Shown here one piece after another: positions 1 through 8,712 of a stretch of 64,000 nucleotides of DNA. The DNA is from Planococcus liqunii. GTDB taxonomy: Bacteria > Bacillota > Bacilli > Bacillales_A > Planococcaceae. Position 1 is the stretch's first letter; each line of letters opens with the position of its first letter. The position numbers and the translations under genes were made by a program. The notes below the pieces were generated by a model. It saw nothing but the letters and a program-made list of their open reading frames with translations, was not told the origin of the DNA and searched no databases. The DNA lies in contig NZ_CP129238.1 in the NCBI RefSeq assembly GCF_030413595.1, positions 2,728,001 through 2,792,000 of the forward strand, given 5' to 3'.

Positions 1-221
1 AAACGGTCCATTTTTCTGGCTTCTTTTTTCTCGATATAGTCTTCTATGGAAAAGTCTTTAATTTCGGCAGCTACTTTAGCCGGATACTGGTCCGCGTCCA
101 ATCTTGTCAGTGGACCAACTCCTGATACGCCATTTTTTACGGATTCCCAAGTTGTCTCTATGTTGTTTCCTAATGGAGTTACAGCACCGACTCCAGTGAT
201 TACTACTCGACGATTCGTCAT
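1..221 (-). CDS. fabF: 3-oxoacyl-[ACP] synthase II, FabF (5' part only)
   Basis: Condensing enzyme that elongates acyl-ACP with malonyl-ACP in cytoplasmic fatty-acid synthesis. Only the first 73 codons lie in the window; the gene runs off the left edge. The visible N-terminus, [18 protein letters not shown], is the classic FabF start (a VVITG-x-G-x-TPLG strand). The catalytic Cys and two His lie outside the window, so activity cannot be judged. The ATG is 27 bp after the fabH stop, with a purine-rich GGAAGAAGATAG stretch before it. The pair is surely one operon controlled from the FapR-box promoter upstream of fabH. Family identity is firm from the start motif and the fabH neighbour. Confidence 0.93.
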   Translation of the reverse strand, partial: MTNRRVVITGVGAVTPLGNNIETTWESVKNGVSGVGPLTRLDADQYPAKVAAEIKDFSIEDYIEKKEARKMDR

Positions 222-248
222 TCTATCTTCTTCCTTTCGATTGTACAA

Positions 249-1181
249 TTATTTGCCCCATCTCATTGCTATTGCGCCCCAAGTCAATCCGCCGCCAAAG
301 CCGACCATCACGACGACATCATCTTCTTTGATCCGTCCCTCTTCGACATCTTCGACCAGTGAAATCGGAATAGAAGCTGCAGATGTATTGCCGTATTTAT
401 GGATAGTCTTCGACATTTTTTCAATCGGCAGGCCTAAACGTTCTCTTGACGCTTCCATAATCCGGATATTCGCCTGGTGCGGAATCAGGAAGCTTACGTC
501 TTCCTGGCTTAGCCCTGCTTTTTCAATAACATTTGCCGCAGATTCGCCCATTTGGCGAACAGCGAATTTAAACACTTCACGCCCATTCATCACCAAGTAT
601 TCATCTTGGTACAAATGTTTTCCGCCAGTGCCGTCCGCTCCCAGCTCAAAGGAAAGGATTCCGCGCCCTTCCGATACTTTCCCGAGAACAGCAGCTCCTG
701 CTCCGTCACCGAAAAGCACAGCCGTGTTGCGGTCTTCCCAGTTAGTGATTTTAGATAATTTTTCTACTCCCACAACGAGAACATATTTATATACATCAGA
801 TTCAATAAATTGTTTTGCAGTTACGAGTCCATACATAAATCCTGCACATGCAGCCGAAAGGTCCATTGCAGCAGCATTGACTGCGCCAATTTCCTGTTGG
901 ATGGCACATGACATCGAAGGGAACGGCTGGTCCGGTGTGACGGTCGCAACCAGAATCAGACCGATTTCCGCCGGGTCTATTCCAGCATCCTCAATGGCTT
1001 TCTTCGCTGCGTCCAACGCCATATGGGAGGTGTCCTGATCATCTTTTGCAATCCGGCGCTCTTCAATCCCGGTCATCGTACGGATCCATTCATCTGAAGT
1101 ATCCATGCGTTTTTCCAGATCGAAATTCGTTAGCTTATCTTCAGGCAGGCATCTGCCTATGCCGATAATTCCTGCATTCAT
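249..1181 (-). CDS. fabH: 3-oxoacyl-[ACP] synthase III, FabH
   Basis: Starts each round of type II fatty-acid synthesis by condensing an acyl-CoA primer (branched primers in Bacillales) with malonyl-ACP. The 310-residue length is normal. The Cys-His-Asn triad is visible: Cys112 in AACAGF, His235 in PHQANIR and Asn265 in GNTSAAS. The C-terminal glycine-rich GFGGGLTWG loop is intact. The ATG start follows AAAGAGGGACC and agrees with the family N-terminus. It is the first gene of fabH-fabF, and its promoter carries a FapR operator, so malonyl-CoA-responsive repression is expected. Only one FabH is seen here; B. subtilis has two, and which paralogue this matches cannot be told. Confidence 0.97.
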   Translation of the reverse strand: MNAGIIGIGRCLPEDKLTNFDLEKRMDTSDEWIRTMTGIEERRIAKDDQDTSHMALDAAKKAIEDAGIDPAEIGLILVATVTPDQPFPSMSCAIQQEIGAVNAAAMDLSAACAGFMYGLVTAKQFIESDVYKYVLVVGVEKLSKITNWEDRNTAVLFGDGAGAAVLGKVSEGRGILSFELGADGTGGKHLYQDEYLVMNGREVFKFAVRQMGESAANVIEKAGLSQEDVSFLIPHQANIRIMEASRERLGLPIEKMSKTIHKYGNTSAASIPISLVEDVEEGRIKEDDVVVMVGFGGGLTWGAIAMRWGK

Positions 1182-1212
1182 TATTGGTCCCTCTTTTCAA
1201 TTAACATCAATT

Positions 1213-1231
1213 ATTAGTACCTGGTAATAAT
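1213..1231. promoter_or_regulatory. FapR operator over the fabH promoter
   Basis: The near-palindrome ATTAGTACCTGGTAATAAT matches the FapR box described for Bacillus lipid genes (a core like TTAGTACCTNNTACTAA). It overlaps the -10 hexamer of the fabH promoter and the presumed transcription start, where a repressor would block RNA polymerase. Basis: direct sequence match plus the known FapR regulon. Confidence 0.85.
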
Positions 1232-1258
1232 AATACGCCCTTTCATCAATTTTTTCAA
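1230..1258 (-). promoter_or_regulatory. sigma-A promoter of fabH-fabF
   Basis: On the minus strand, TTGAAA (1258-1253), a 17-bp spacer and TATTAT (1235-1230) form a good vegetative promoter 49 bp upstream of the fabH ATG. The -10 is overlapped by the FapR box. Confidence 0.8.
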
Positions 1259-1368
1259 CTTACTGACATACTTCAGACAAATTATTTTTTTATATGATAA
1301 ACTTTCTTTCTGTCAGAGAGGCTCTATGATATGATGATAGAAGATATTTCTATGTTGAGGTGAAACTA

Positions 1369-1554
1369 ATGCAATATATTGGAACATTCTTATGGTCATT
1401 TTTATTAATTTCTTTGTTGAACTACGTAGTAAGTGCAGTCCAAAACGTACATTTTGATTTTATGCTGGGCGTTTATATTTCTATAGGGGTTTCTGTCCTG
1501 ATCTTTGTAATTTCTGCAATTATTCCGGATGAGCCTGTAGCTGAAAAGCATTAA
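1369..1554 (+). CDS. yjzD: YjzD-like small membrane protein (DUF2929)
   Basis: A 61-residue protein with two membrane segments (about residues 3-22 and 32-52) and a short acidic tail. I recognise the MQYIGTFLWSFLL N-terminus and the size as the DUF2929/YjzD family, whose function is unknown. In B. subtilis yjzD lies a few genes from fabHA, which agrees with the fabH neighbour here. The ATG at 1369 is preferred because GAGGTGA (1357-1363) sits 5 bp upstream; an in-frame GTG at 1360 falls inside that ribosome binding site. It is transcribed alone and ends at a strong shared terminator. Confidence 0.75.
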   Translation: MQYIGTFLWSFLLISLLNYVVSAVQNVHFDFMLGVYISIGVSVLIFVISAIIPDEPVAEKH

Positions 1555-1560
1555 TCATGA

Positions 1561-1597
1561 AAAGAAGCGTAATCCGGAATCCGGATTACGCTTCTTT
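1561..1597. terminator. bidirectional terminator between yjzD and clpB
   Basis: A perfect 17-bp inverted repeat (arms 1561-1577 and 1581-1597, core GTAATCCGG) with a 3-nt loop, followed by T residues on the plus strand. It overlaps the last codons of the convergent clpB gene and can serve both genes. Confidence 0.9.
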
Positions 1598-3721
1598 TTT
1601 GTTGATAATTAATTTTCCATAGTCCATGCCCAATTGCAGAACGGTATTTGGCGCAAGGTCGCCTTTGATCAATTCCCGTGCGATTTTCGTTTCAATTTCG
1701 CGTTGGATAAAGCGTTTCAAAGGACGGGCTCCGAACAGCGGATCCGTTCCCGCTTCAATGATGTACTCGATTACCGAGTCATCTACTTCCAGCCCTAGCT
1801 GCTGCTGTTTCATGCGTTTAGCCAATTCAGCCAGCATTTTCTTCGCAATGCCATAAAAGTGGCTGTTATTCAACGCGTGGAAAATGACGATATCGTCAAT
1901 GCGGTTCAATAACTCCGGTTTGAAATGCTTTCGAAGTTCCGACATCACGACATCTTCAATGTTGTGTTCCGTATCTTCCGCTCCGATATAGGCAGAACCG
2001 ATATTCGAAGTCATGATAACAACCGTGTTCGAGAAGTTGACAAGCCGTCCCTGGCTGTCTGTAATGCGGCCATCATCCAAAATCTGCAGCAGAATATTTG
2101 CGACGTCCGGATGCGCTTTTTCGATTTCGTCCAGCAATACAACAGAGTACGGGTTGCGTCTGACCGCTTCCGTCAACTGGCCGCCTTCTTCATAGCCGAC
2201 ATAGCCCGGAGGTGCGCCGACAAGACGGGAGACGCTATGCTTTTCCATATACTCCGACATGTCAATCCGGATAAAATGGTCTTCCGAATCAAACAGGTTC
2301 GCTGCCAGCGATTTCGCCAGTTCCGTTTTCCCGACTCCCGTAGGGCCAAGGAAGATAAATGAACCGATTGGCTTCTGTTCATCTTTGATGCCGGCGCGTG
2401 CACGCCATACCGCTTCCGTCACAAGCTCGACTGCCCGGTCTTGGCCGATGACGCGTTCTTTTAAGGTGTCGCCGAGGCGCAGCAATTTCTCGCGTTCGCC
2501 TTCCACCAGTTTCGTTACCGGAATCCCTGTCCATCTGGCGACGATTCCGGCGATTTCATCGTCGGTCACTTCTTCCCGCAGTAACCGGGCCGCTCCGTCT
2601 TTTTTCAGTTCCCCTTCAAGAGCCGCCAATTCTTTTTCCAATTCCGGAATTTTTCCGTGGCGCAGTACGGCAGCGGCATTCAAATCGTACTTATTTTCCG
2701 CGTCTTCCAGCTGTCGACGGTATTGATCCAGCTTCTCGCGTTTTTCCTGGATTTTTTTCAACGATTCTTTTTCTGTTTTCCACTGCTGCTGCATGCCAGA
2801 AGATGACTCCTTCAGCTCGGCAATTTCTTTGCGCAATGTTTCAAGGCGCGTAATGCTGGCCGTGTCTTTTTCTTTTTGCAGCGCCTGTTCTTCAATCTCC
2901 AATTGCATCAGACGGCGTGTGGTTTCATCCAGTTCCTGCGGCATGGAATCAATTTCCGTCCGGATCATGGCACATGCCTCGTCAATCAAATCGATTGCTT
3001 TATCCGGCAAAAACCGTTCCGTAATGTACCGGTCAGACATCGCAGCTGCCGCTACAATTGCCCGGTCATGGATACGCACGGCGTGATGCAATTCAAAACG
3101 CTCTTTCAACCCCCGCAAAATTGAAACCGTGTCTTCGACAGAAGGCTCACGCACCATGACCTGCTGGAACCGGCGTTCAAGCGCCGGGTCTTTTTCGATG
3201 TGCATGCGGTACTCGTCCAGTGTCGTAGCACCAATGCAGAACAGCTCGCCGCGCGCCAGCATCGGCTTCAGCATATTTCCTGCATCCATGGCGCCTTCCG
3301 TGCGGCCCGCTCCCACAATCGTATGGATCTCATCAATGAAAAGAATAATTTCCCCGTTGCTGTCTTTCACTTGTTTCAGGACACTTTTTAAGCGTTCCTC
3401 AAATTCTCCCCGGTATTTGGCGCCTGCAATCAGTGAGCTCATATCGAGCTCATAGATCGTCCGGTTTTTCAAACCTTCCGGCACATCATTGCGGACAATC
3501 CGCTGTGCCAGCCCTTCGACAATTGCGGTTTTCCCGACACCCGGCTCACCGATCAGCACCGGATTATTTTTGGTTTTACGCGATAAAATGCGGATGACAT
3601 TGCGTATTTCTTGGTCTCTGCCGATTACAGGATCCATTTTCCCGCTTTTTGCCTGCTCCACCATGTTTCGGCCGTATTGTTCCAACGGCGATTTTTGTTC
3701 TTGATTAGCAAATTGAACCAT
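1586..3721 (-). CDS. clpB: ClpB-type AAA+ disaggregase lacking the N-domain
   Basis: Hsp100 chaperone that threads aggregated proteins with DnaK. Two AAA+ modules are present: Walker A GEPGVGKT near residue 58 with Walker B LFIDE near 127, and Walker A GPTGVGKT near 459. Between them, about residues 265-385 form the coiled-coil M-domain typical of ClpB rather than ClpC or ClpE. The start at 3721 has GAGGAGTGAAGAAA before it and gives 711 residues. Usual ClpB is about 860, and the missing part is the whole N-terminal Clp_N domain (about 150 residues). No Clp_N-like sequence is encoded upstream in any frame, and the promoter and CtsR box sit where it should be, so this is a true short form. It could also be called a ClpB/ClpE-like hybrid, but no zinc finger is seen. 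Confidence 0.92.
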   Translation of the reverse strand: MVQFANQEQKSPLEQYGRNMVEQAKSGKMDPVIGRDQEIRNVIRILSRKTKNNPVLIGEPGVGKTAIVEGLAQRIVRNDVPEGLKNRTIYELDMSSLIAGAKYRGEFEERLKSVLKQVKDSNGEIILFIDEIHTIVGAGRTEGAMDAGNMLKPMLARGELFCIGATTLDEYRMHIEKDPALERRFQQVMVREPSVEDTVSILRGLKERFELHHAVRIHDRAIVAAAAMSDRYITERFLPDKAIDLIDEACAMIRTEIDSMPQELDETTRRLMQLEIEEQALQKEKDTASITRLETLRKEIAELKESSSGMQQQWKTEKESLKKIQEKREKLDQYRRQLEDAENKYDLNAAAVLRHGKIPELEKELAALEGELKKDGAARLLREEVTDDEIAGIVARWTGIPVTKLVEGEREKLLRLGDTLKERVIGQDRAVELVTEAVWRARAGIKDEQKPIGSFIFLGPTGVGKTELAKSLAANLFDSEDHFIRIDMSEYMEKHSVSRLVGAPPGYVGYEEGGQLTEAVRRNPYSVVLLDEIEKAHPDVANILLQILDDGRITDSQGRLVNFSNTVVIMTSNIGSAYIGAEDTEHNIEDVVMSELRKHFKPELLNRIDDIVIFHALNNSHFYGIAKKMLAELAKRMKQQQLGLEVDDSVIEYIIEAGTDPLFGARPLKRFIQREIETKIARELIKGDLAPNTVLQLGMDYGKLIINKKEA

Positions 3722-3741
3722 TTTCTTCACTCCTCTAAGAG

Positions 3742-3758
3742 TTTGACCTTTCTTGACT
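3742..3758 (-). promoter_or_regulatory. CtsR operator upstream of clpB
   Basis: Read on the minus strand the site is AGTCAAG-AAA-GGTCAAA, two heptads separated by 3 nt. This matches the CtsR consensus (A/G)GTCAAA-NAN-(A/G)GTCAAA with one mismatch. It lies between the -10 hexamer and the ribosome binding site, the usual position for CtsR heat-shock repression. Confidence 0.88.
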
Positions 3759-3764
3759 AATTTG

Positions 3765-3793
3765 ATTATATGCAATTTGAACAAAGATGGCAA
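3765..3793 (-). promoter_or_regulatory. sigma-A promoter of clpB
   Basis: TTGCCA (3793-3788), 17-bp spacer, TATAAT (3770-3765) on the minus strand, just upstream of the CtsR operator. Confidence 0.8.
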
Positions 3794-3810
3794 ATGATAT
3801 GCTAACAAAA

Positions 3811-3841
3811 AAACCTTCAGGAAATAGCTTCCTGAAGGTTT
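3811..3841 (-). terminator. terminator after yitW
   Basis: A 13-bp perfect stem (core CCTTCAGGAA) with a 5-nt loop. On the minus strand it is followed by a run of T. It separates yitW from the clpB promoter. Confidence 0.88.
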
Positions 3842-3844
3842 TGA

Positions 3845-4153
3845 TTAACGGACGCCGAGCGCCATTTTCGCGTAACGCGACATTTTATCTTTGCCCCATA
3901 CCGGCTGCCAGACGATTTTTACATCGACTTCGCTTACTTCCGGCAATTCGTACAACGCATGTTTTACCATATCAACGATTTGAGGTCCCATTGGGCATCC
4001 CATTGAAGTCAATGTCATCGTGACTACAGTAAAGCCCTCTTCCGACATCTCTACATCGTATACAAGGCCCAGGTTGACAATGTCTACTCCAAGTTCCGGG
4101 TCAATGACTTGTTCCAAAGCACCCATGATGCTATCTTTCATATCTTGATCCAT
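3845..4153 (-). CDS. yitW: MIP18/DUF59 iron-sulfur cluster assembly protein (YitW/SufT-like)
   Basis: A 102-residue DUF59 protein thought to help maturation of Fe-S proteins. Visible family features are the MGALEQVIDPELGVDIVNLGLVY start and the TLTSMGCPMGPQI segment carrying the conserved Cys. The ATG at 4153 is chosen because AAGGAGGGATTCTA precedes it; longer in-frame starts lack a site. Gene order with yitV and yitU matches B. subtilis. It is read in the same direction as yitV, 66 bp downstream of it, and ends at its own terminator. Confidence 0.9.
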   Translation of the reverse strand: MDQDMKDSIMGALEQVIDPELGVDIVNLGLVYDVEMSEEGFTVVTMTLTSMGCPMGPQIVDMVKHALYELPEVSEVDVKIVWQPVWGKDKMSRYAKMALGVR

Positions 4154-4219
4154 TAGAATCCCTCCTTTTTCTGCTCTTCTCATCTTAACAAACTTTGGGC
4201 TGAAATGAAATTACCCTGC

Positions 4220-4987
4220 TTATTCGGCCGTATGTTCGGCCAGCCATCTTGTGGCAGCAAGCATCCCCGGACGGCTTACGGCGTGCCCGGCTTCTTTTTC
4301 GCCCATGAAATGAAGATGCTCCGGCACTTCCTCATATTCTTCTTTCAACGCTTTAAAAAAGCTGAACGTCGGGCTATACGGCACCGTTGTATCCTGCTCT
4401 CCATGCCAGAAAAAGACAGGGCGTTTATTGAAAATGCCCTTGTTCTTCGTAGCATCAAAGCGTCCAAGTGTAGCAAGCATCTGTTTTCTTTCTTCATCGG
4501 TAATCGGAAGTTTGAAGCCTTTCGATTCAAATTGAGCCATTTGTGCTTTTGCCAGCTGAACGTAATTGGGTGCACCCATCATGACGGCTGCAGCTTTGAT
4601 CCACGAATAAACCGTCAAAGCTCCGAGCGTTGTAATGCCGCCCATCGACGTCCCTCCTATGCCCAGTTCGCCTTTTGCCCATTGTTTTTCGTGAATGGTC
4701 TTATGTATGTATGCTAATTCTTCTATAGAAGTTAAAACAACTTCCCAAAAGCGGAGGCTCATCTGTACTTCATCAAGGCCTTCTTCCCGCTCCCCGTGCA
4801 AATGTGCATCCGGCAGCAAGACACGCATCCCTTTTTCCACCATTTGATAGGCATAATGCAAGTTATGTTCTTTGGCGCTCATATGTCCATGGAAAAATAC
4901 CGCTGTAGGCAGACTTTCGTCTTTCTTGCCTTCCGGATATATGTGAAGCAGCGGAATGTTATTCCATTTTTCGTGTTCTACTATCAT
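4220..4987 (-). CDS. yitV: alpha/beta-hydrolase, YitV-type esterase
   Basis: Cytoplasmic serine hydrolase of 255 residues with no signal peptide. The nucleophile elbow GGTSMGG places Ser114. An oxyanion-hole FFHGH lies near residue 31, a likely acid Asp in EQDTTVP and a likely base His in EAGHAVS, so the triad appears complete. It corresponds to B. subtilis YitV, a putative esterase whose natural substrate is not known to me. It is divergent from yitU across a 174-bp gap and reads into yitW. Confidence 0.85.
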   Translation of the reverse strand: MIVEHEKWNNIPLLHIYPEGKKDESLPTAVFFHGHMSAKEHNLHYAYQMVEKGMRVLLPDAHLHGEREEGLDEVQMSLRFWEVVLTSIEELAYIHKTIHEKQWAKGELGIGGTSMGGITTLGALTVYSWIKAAAVMMGAPNYVQLAKAQMAQFESKGFKLPITDEERKQMLATLGRFDATKNKGIFNKRPVFFWHGEQDTTVPYSPTFSFFKALKEEYEEVPEHLHFMGEKEAGHAVSRPGMLAATRWLAEHTAE

Positions 4988-5100
4988 TTAGTTCACTTCC
5001 TTCATACATATCCTACCAATGTTCTCGGAAGTCGGCAAACAATTCGGAGCTCTTCACGCATTTTTTATATAAGGAAACATAGCGAACCCTTCAAGAAATT

Positions 5101-5130
5101 TTGACGAAACCCTTCTGTTATCGCTACACT
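5101..5130 (+). promoter_or_regulatory. promoter of yitU-yitS-cdr
   Basis: TTGACG (5101-5106), an 18-bp spacer and TACACT (5125-5130), 31 bp before the yitU ATG. A sigma-A type promoter with a slightly long spacer. Confidence 0.6.
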
Positions 5131-5161
5131 AGAGCTAGAGAGAGAAAGGAGACGGAATAAG

Positions 5162-5971
5162 ATGAAACAGCATTTAATCGTTCTTGACTTAGATGGCACA
5201 TTATTGACCGACCAGAAAGTCATTTCAGAAAAAACTAAGCAAACCTTGAAGCACGCTTTGGAAGCTGGCCATCAAGTAATGATTGCCACTGGGCGCCCTT
5301 ACCGTTCAAGCGAACCTTATTATAAAGAACTGGGTTTAACTACCCCGATTGTCAATTTCAACGGAGCATTTGTCCACCATCCACTGAACAACAACTGGGG
5401 AGTTCACCATACACCGATTTCATTGGATGTGGTTCATGAAGTTGTCGAATCGATGCATGATTTTAATTTCCATAACATCGTTGCAGAAGTGCTTGACGAC
5501 GTCTACGTCCATCACCACGACGAGAAACTAATGGATATTTTCCGATTCGGCGACCCTTCGATTACAGCGGGTGATTTGCGGAATTACTTGAAAGTGGATC
5601 CGACTTCTTTGCTCATTCATGCACCTTATGAAAAGGTTGGCTTGATCCATGACCATCTTAACGAAGTTCATGCCGAAGTGATTGACCATCGCCGCTGGGG
5701 AGCTCCTTGGCATGTCATTGAAATTGTCAAAAGCGGCTTGAACAAGGCTGTCGGCCTGGACCGCGTATCCAAATCACTCGGCATCTCCCGCGAGAACATC
5801 ATCGCTTTTGGAGATGAAGACAACGACTTGGAAATGATTGAATTTGCCGGCGTCGGGGTCGCAATGGGCAATGCGATTGACCCTTTAAAGAGCATCGCGA
5901 ACGAAATCACATTGACAAACAACGAAGACGGCATTGCCGAATTATTGATTGACCGGTTAAAACTTAAATAG
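5162..5971 (+). CDS. yitU: HAD-superfamily Cof-type phosphatase (YitU-like)
   Basis: A 269-residue HAD hydrolase with a C2 (Cof-type) cap. Motif I is DLDGT at 9-13 (nucleophile Asp9), motif II is the ATGR strand near 42, and motif IV is GDEDND at 217-222 binding Mg. Members dephosphorylate small sugar or cofactor phosphates; B. subtilis YitU has been linked to FMN-precursor phosphatase activity, but the substrate here is not proven. The start follows AAAGGAGACGGAATAAG. It is the first gene of a plus-strand operon with the DegV protein (16-bp gap) and the CoA disulfide reductase. Confidence 0.88.
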   Translation: MKQHLIVLDLDGTLLTDQKVISEKTKQTLKHALEAGHQVMIATGRPYRSSEPYYKELGLTTPIVNFNGAFVHHPLNNNWGVHHTPISLDVVHEVVESMHDFNFHNIVAEVLDDVYVHHHDEKLMDIFRFGDPSITAGDLRNYLKVDPTSLLIHAPYEKVGLIHDHLNEVHAEVIDHRRWGAPWHVIEIVKSGLNKAVGLDRVSKSLGISRENIIAFGDEDNDLEMIEFAGVGVAMGNAIDPLKSIANEITLTNNEDGIAELLIDRLKLK

Positions 5972-5987
5972 TAAAAGGAGGATTTAC

Positions 5988-6842
5988 ATGAGATTATTTG
6001 CAGACAGCGCTTCTGATTTGCCGAAACATTTTTTCACAGAGGAAGATGTTATTTTATTCCCCCTCCGCGTGCATATTGGAGATAAGGACTTCGAAGACAT
6101 CCGCACTATCCATTCCAAAGAAGTTTATGACGCCATCCGTTCGGATATTCATCCGAAAACGTCCCAAGTATCTCCGGAAGAAATGTTAAACGCCTTTGAG
6201 CAATTGGCCAAAGCGGGCGATGAAGGGTATTACATCGCCTTTTCTTCTGAGTTATCTGGTACATACAGCACAGCGGTCATGGTAGCCGATCAAGTGCGGG
6301 AAGAGTATCCGAATTTGAAACTGACCATCCTTGATTCAAAAGCGGCATCTCTTGGCTATGGCACGCTTGTAAAAGAGGCGGCTAGGCTTCGCGCTGCCGG
6401 CCATTCCCTGAACGAGATTATTGAAAAGACCCGTTTTATGGCAGAACATATGGAAAGTCTTTTCACAGTTGAAGACTTGGACTATATGGCCAAAGGCGGC
6501 CGCATCTCCAAAGGCAGTGCTTTTGTCGGCGGATTATTGAATATTAAACCGCTATTGCATGTGGAAGAAGGAAAACTGGTCCCGATTGAAAAGCTGCGCG
6601 GCCGGAAAAAAGTTTTGAGGCGGATGGTCGAATTGATGCAGGAACGCGGCGTCGATTGGGGAAAACAGACGATTGCCATCAGCCATGGCGATGACTTGGA
6701 GTTTGCCCAGTTATTGAAAAAGGAAATCGAAGACAGCCTCCATCCTAAACAAGTGGATATTTATATGATCGGTTCTGTGATTGCCGCCCATACCGGACCA
6801 GGCACTCTTGCTGTTTTTTACTTGAATCAAGTCGATATGTGA
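5988..6842 (+). CDS. yitS: DegV-family fatty-acid-binding protein (YitS-like)
   Basis: A 284-residue DegV protein. The family binds a fatty acid and, as FakB, presents it to FakA kinase for phosphorylation. Family signs are the FADSASDLP start, the SSELSGTYST loop that contacts the carboxylate and the KGGRISKG segment near residue 165. The context (yitU upstream, gene order as in B. subtilis yitS) supports the name. No fakA is in the window, and a second DegV lies at 38473-39309, so ligand-specific paralogues are likely. The start follows AAAGGAGGATTTAC. Confidence 0.88.
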   Translation: MRLFADSASDLPKHFFTEEDVILFPLRVHIGDKDFEDIRTIHSKEVYDAIRSDIHPKTSQVSPEEMLNAFEQLAKAGDEGYYIAFSSELSGTYSTAVMVADQVREEYPNLKLTILDSKAASLGYGTLVKEAARLRAAGHSLNEIIEKTRFMAEHMESLFTVEDLDYMAKGGRISKGSAFVGGLLNIKPLLHVEEGKLVPIEKLRGRKKVLRRMVELMQERGVDWGKQTIAISHGDDLEFAQLLKKEIEDSLHPKQVDIYMIGSVIAAHTGPGTLAVFYLNQVDM

Positions 6843-6852
6843 GGTGGATGTT

Positions 6853-8187
6853 GTGAGTAAAATCGTCATTGTCGGTGCAGTAGGAGGCGGTGCTACAGTA
6901 GCCGGCCAAATCCGTTTTTACGACCCGGATGCAGACATCACCATTTTCGACCGGGATTCAACGATGTCTTATGCCGCCTGTGGCACCCCTTACGTTATAG
7001 GCAATATCATCAAAGAACCTGAATCCTTGCTGATGGCAGATCCGCAGCAATTCAAGGAAAAACGGAATATTGACGTTTTCCTGAAGCATGAAGTGCTGGA
7101 AATCCAGCGCCAATTCAAGCAGGTCCTCGTCCGGAATCTGGATTCGGGTGAGCAATTTGCCGAACCATACGATACACTCATCCTGGCTCCCGGCGGCTCC
7201 GCCGTCATACCGGAAGTCGACGGCCTGCCTTCTGCCAATGTGTTTGTGCTCCGCAGCTACGACGATATGGAGGGCATCCAGCACTTCATCAAGGAAAACA
7301 AGCCGAAAACCTGTGTCATCTCGGGCGCCGGTTTTATCGGCTTGGAAATGGCTGAGAATTTGAAGCATTTAGGCCTCAAAGTTCAGATTGTCCACAAATC
7401 CAGCCAGGTCATGTCCATTCTCGATACAGACATTTCCGAGCGAATTGAAGCTGAACTGGCAGCCAACAATATCCATTTGCATAAAGACACGGTAATTACG
7501 AAAGCCGGGCCGCAAGCGGTAGAACTTTCCGATGGAAGCCAGCTGGAAGCGGATTTCATCATCATGAGCGTCGGCATAAAGCCGAACACGGAATTGGCGG
7601 AAGGAGCCGGCCTTCCAATTGGCAAAACCGGCGGAATTGTAACCAACGAATATATGCAGACCGAAGACCCCTCCATCTTTGCGCTGGGTGATGCGTCTGA
7701 AAATACCGATATGATTACCGGCGATGCCAAACGGGTTCCGCTCGCCTGGCCCGCCCACCGGCAAGCATTTTTAATTGCCCAGAAGTTGAGCGGCAATGCC
7801 ATACCGAAAAAAGGGCTGCTCGGCACTTCGGTCGTCAAAATCTTTTCGCTGACGGTGGCGATGACCGGCCTGAACGAACGGACGATCCGCAGCAAAGGAT
7901 TAGCCTATAAAACCGTCGTTCACCAAGGCAATTCCAATGCCGGCTATTATCCCGATCATGCGAAAATTATGCTGAAAATCCATTACGATGCGGACAGCCG
8001 AAAAATCCTCGGGGCCCAGTGCATCGGCGGCAAAGGCGTCGACAAACGGATCGACGTCCTCGTCACCGCCATTTACGCAGGGCTGACAATCGACGATTTG
8101 CAGGCATTGGAACTGAGCTATGCCCCTCCCTATTCGTCGCCAAAAGATCCAATTAACATGGCGGGCTATAAAGCGTTTGGCAAGTGA
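6853..8187 (+). CDS. cdr: coenzyme A disulfide reductase / NAD(P)H oxidase family flavoprotein
   Basis: FAD- and NAD(P)H-binding reductase of the pyridine nucleotide-disulfide class, 444 residues. It has the FAD motif VGAVGGGATVA, the redox Cys in SYAACGTPY, a second dinucleotide fold (ISGAGFIGLEMAE), the FAD ribityl motif FALGDAS and a C-terminal dimerisation domain. Starting at GTG 6853, 5 bp after GAGGTGG, puts the active cysteine at residue 43, as in staphylococcal CoA disulfide reductase; this decides against the earlier in-frame GTG at 6844. It probably keeps CoA reduced. A CoA-dependent persulfide or NADH oxidase role is possible, as no rhodanese domain is present. Last gene of the yitU operon. 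Confidence 0.88.
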   Translation: MSKIVIVGAVGGGATVAGQIRFYDPDADITIFDRDSTMSYAACGTPYVIGNIIKEPESLLMADPQQFKEKRNIDVFLKHEVLEIQRQFKQVLVRNLDSGEQFAEPYDTLILAPGGSAVIPEVDGLPSANVFVLRSYDDMEGIQHFIKENKPKTCVISGAGFIGLEMAENLKHLGLKVQIVHKSSQVMSILDTDISERIEAELAANNIHLHKDTVITKAGPQAVELSDGSQLEADFIIMSVGIKPNTELAEGAGLPIGKTGGIVTNEYMQTEDPSIFALGDASENTDMITGDAKRVPLAWPAHRQAFLIAQKLSGNAIPKKGLLGTSVVKIFSLTVAMTGLNERTIRSKGLAYKTVVHQGNSNAGYYPDHAKIMLKIHYDADSRKILGAQCIGGKGVDKRIDVLVTAIYAGLTIDDLQALELSYAPPYSSPKDPINMAGYKAFGK

Positions 8188-8234
8188 AGGCAACGAGATA
8201 GCCTGCATAGTCTTGAAAGTTATCAAGGGTTAAG

Positions 8235-8287
8235 CAACTAGCAAAAGAACCAGCACCTTTTCCAGGTGCTGGTTCTTTTGCTAGTTG
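8235..8287 (+). terminator. long-stem terminator after cdr
   Basis: A perfect 24-bp stem (arms 8235-8258 and 8264-8287) around the 5-nt loop TTTCC. The inner core, GAACCAGCACCT with its complement, is identical to the hairpin at 8678-8712. Confidence 0.85.
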
Positions 8288-8331
8288 AGAAAGAAATAGA
8301 AAAAATTTTTTTTAGAATATCACCGATATTC

Positions 8332-8442
8332 CGCAAACCAGCTGCGCTTGCCGCGGGCGATCCGCCAGGCCTCCTCAGCCGCTGCGCGTCTTGCGGGGTC
8401 TCGGCTGTCTCGCTTTCCCGCAGGCGTCTCCGCTGGTTTGCT
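8332..8442 (-). repeat. palindromic intergenic repeat, family A, copy 1
   Basis: A GC-rich element of about 110 bp bounded by perfect 10-bp inverted ends (GCAAACCAGC at 8333-8342, GCTGGTTTGC at 8432-8441). Read on the minus strand it shares with copy 2 the landmarks CCTGCGGGA, GAGACCC or GAAGACCC, GGCTGA and GCCCGCGG-AAGCG in the same order and spacing. The ends pair into a long hairpin. It resembles short repeats I recall as scattered through Bacillaceae genomes, though no search was made. Confidence 0.7.
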
Positions 8443-8529
8443 CCATATCGACAGTGAACTGTGAATAAAAAGCATGCATACTCATCCACTCTTTCTGATA
8501 AAAACAATTCTTTATTAAAAGAGTAATGG

Positions 8530-8654
8530 AATGAAGCGGAAAGTGGCGACTCCTGCGGGAGCAGCACGAGCTGAAGACCCTGGACTGAGCAGCGCGAAGG
8601 AAGCGGCTGAAGCCGTGCCCGCGGAAAGCGTCCACTTGGAGCGGAATGCATATT
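8530..8654 (+). repeat. palindromic intergenic repeat, family A, copy 2
   Basis: Same family as the element at 8332-8442 but in the opposite orientation. The left part (GTGGCGACTCCTGCGGG) is complementary, with a few mismatches, to the right part (CCCGCGGAAAGCGTCCAC), so it can fold into one long stem with GCACGAG and CCGTGC pairing inside. Confidence 0.7.
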
Positions 8655-8677
8655 CAAGTGAGGTTTCTCGACAGCTT

Positions 8678-8712
8678 AAAGAACCAGCACCTTTTCCAGG
8701 TGCTGGTTCTTT
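8678..8712 (-). terminator. terminator of the GH13 gene, duplicate of the cdr terminator
   Basis: A 15-bp stem with a TTTCC loop, immediately after the stop of the minus-strand GH13 gene. The 35 bp repeat the inner part of the hairpin at 8235-8287, pointing to a local duplication. Confidence 0.85.

Noticed and set aside
46..1038. A 330-codon open frame on the plus strand opposite fabH.
   Set aside because: It is an antisense shadow of fabH, with no ribosome binding site and Ser/Thr/Pro-rich nonsense-like composition.
8238..8657. Long open frames on both strands between cdr and the GH13 gene.
   Set aside because: They cross GC-rich palindromic repeats and terminators and lack ribosome binding sites.
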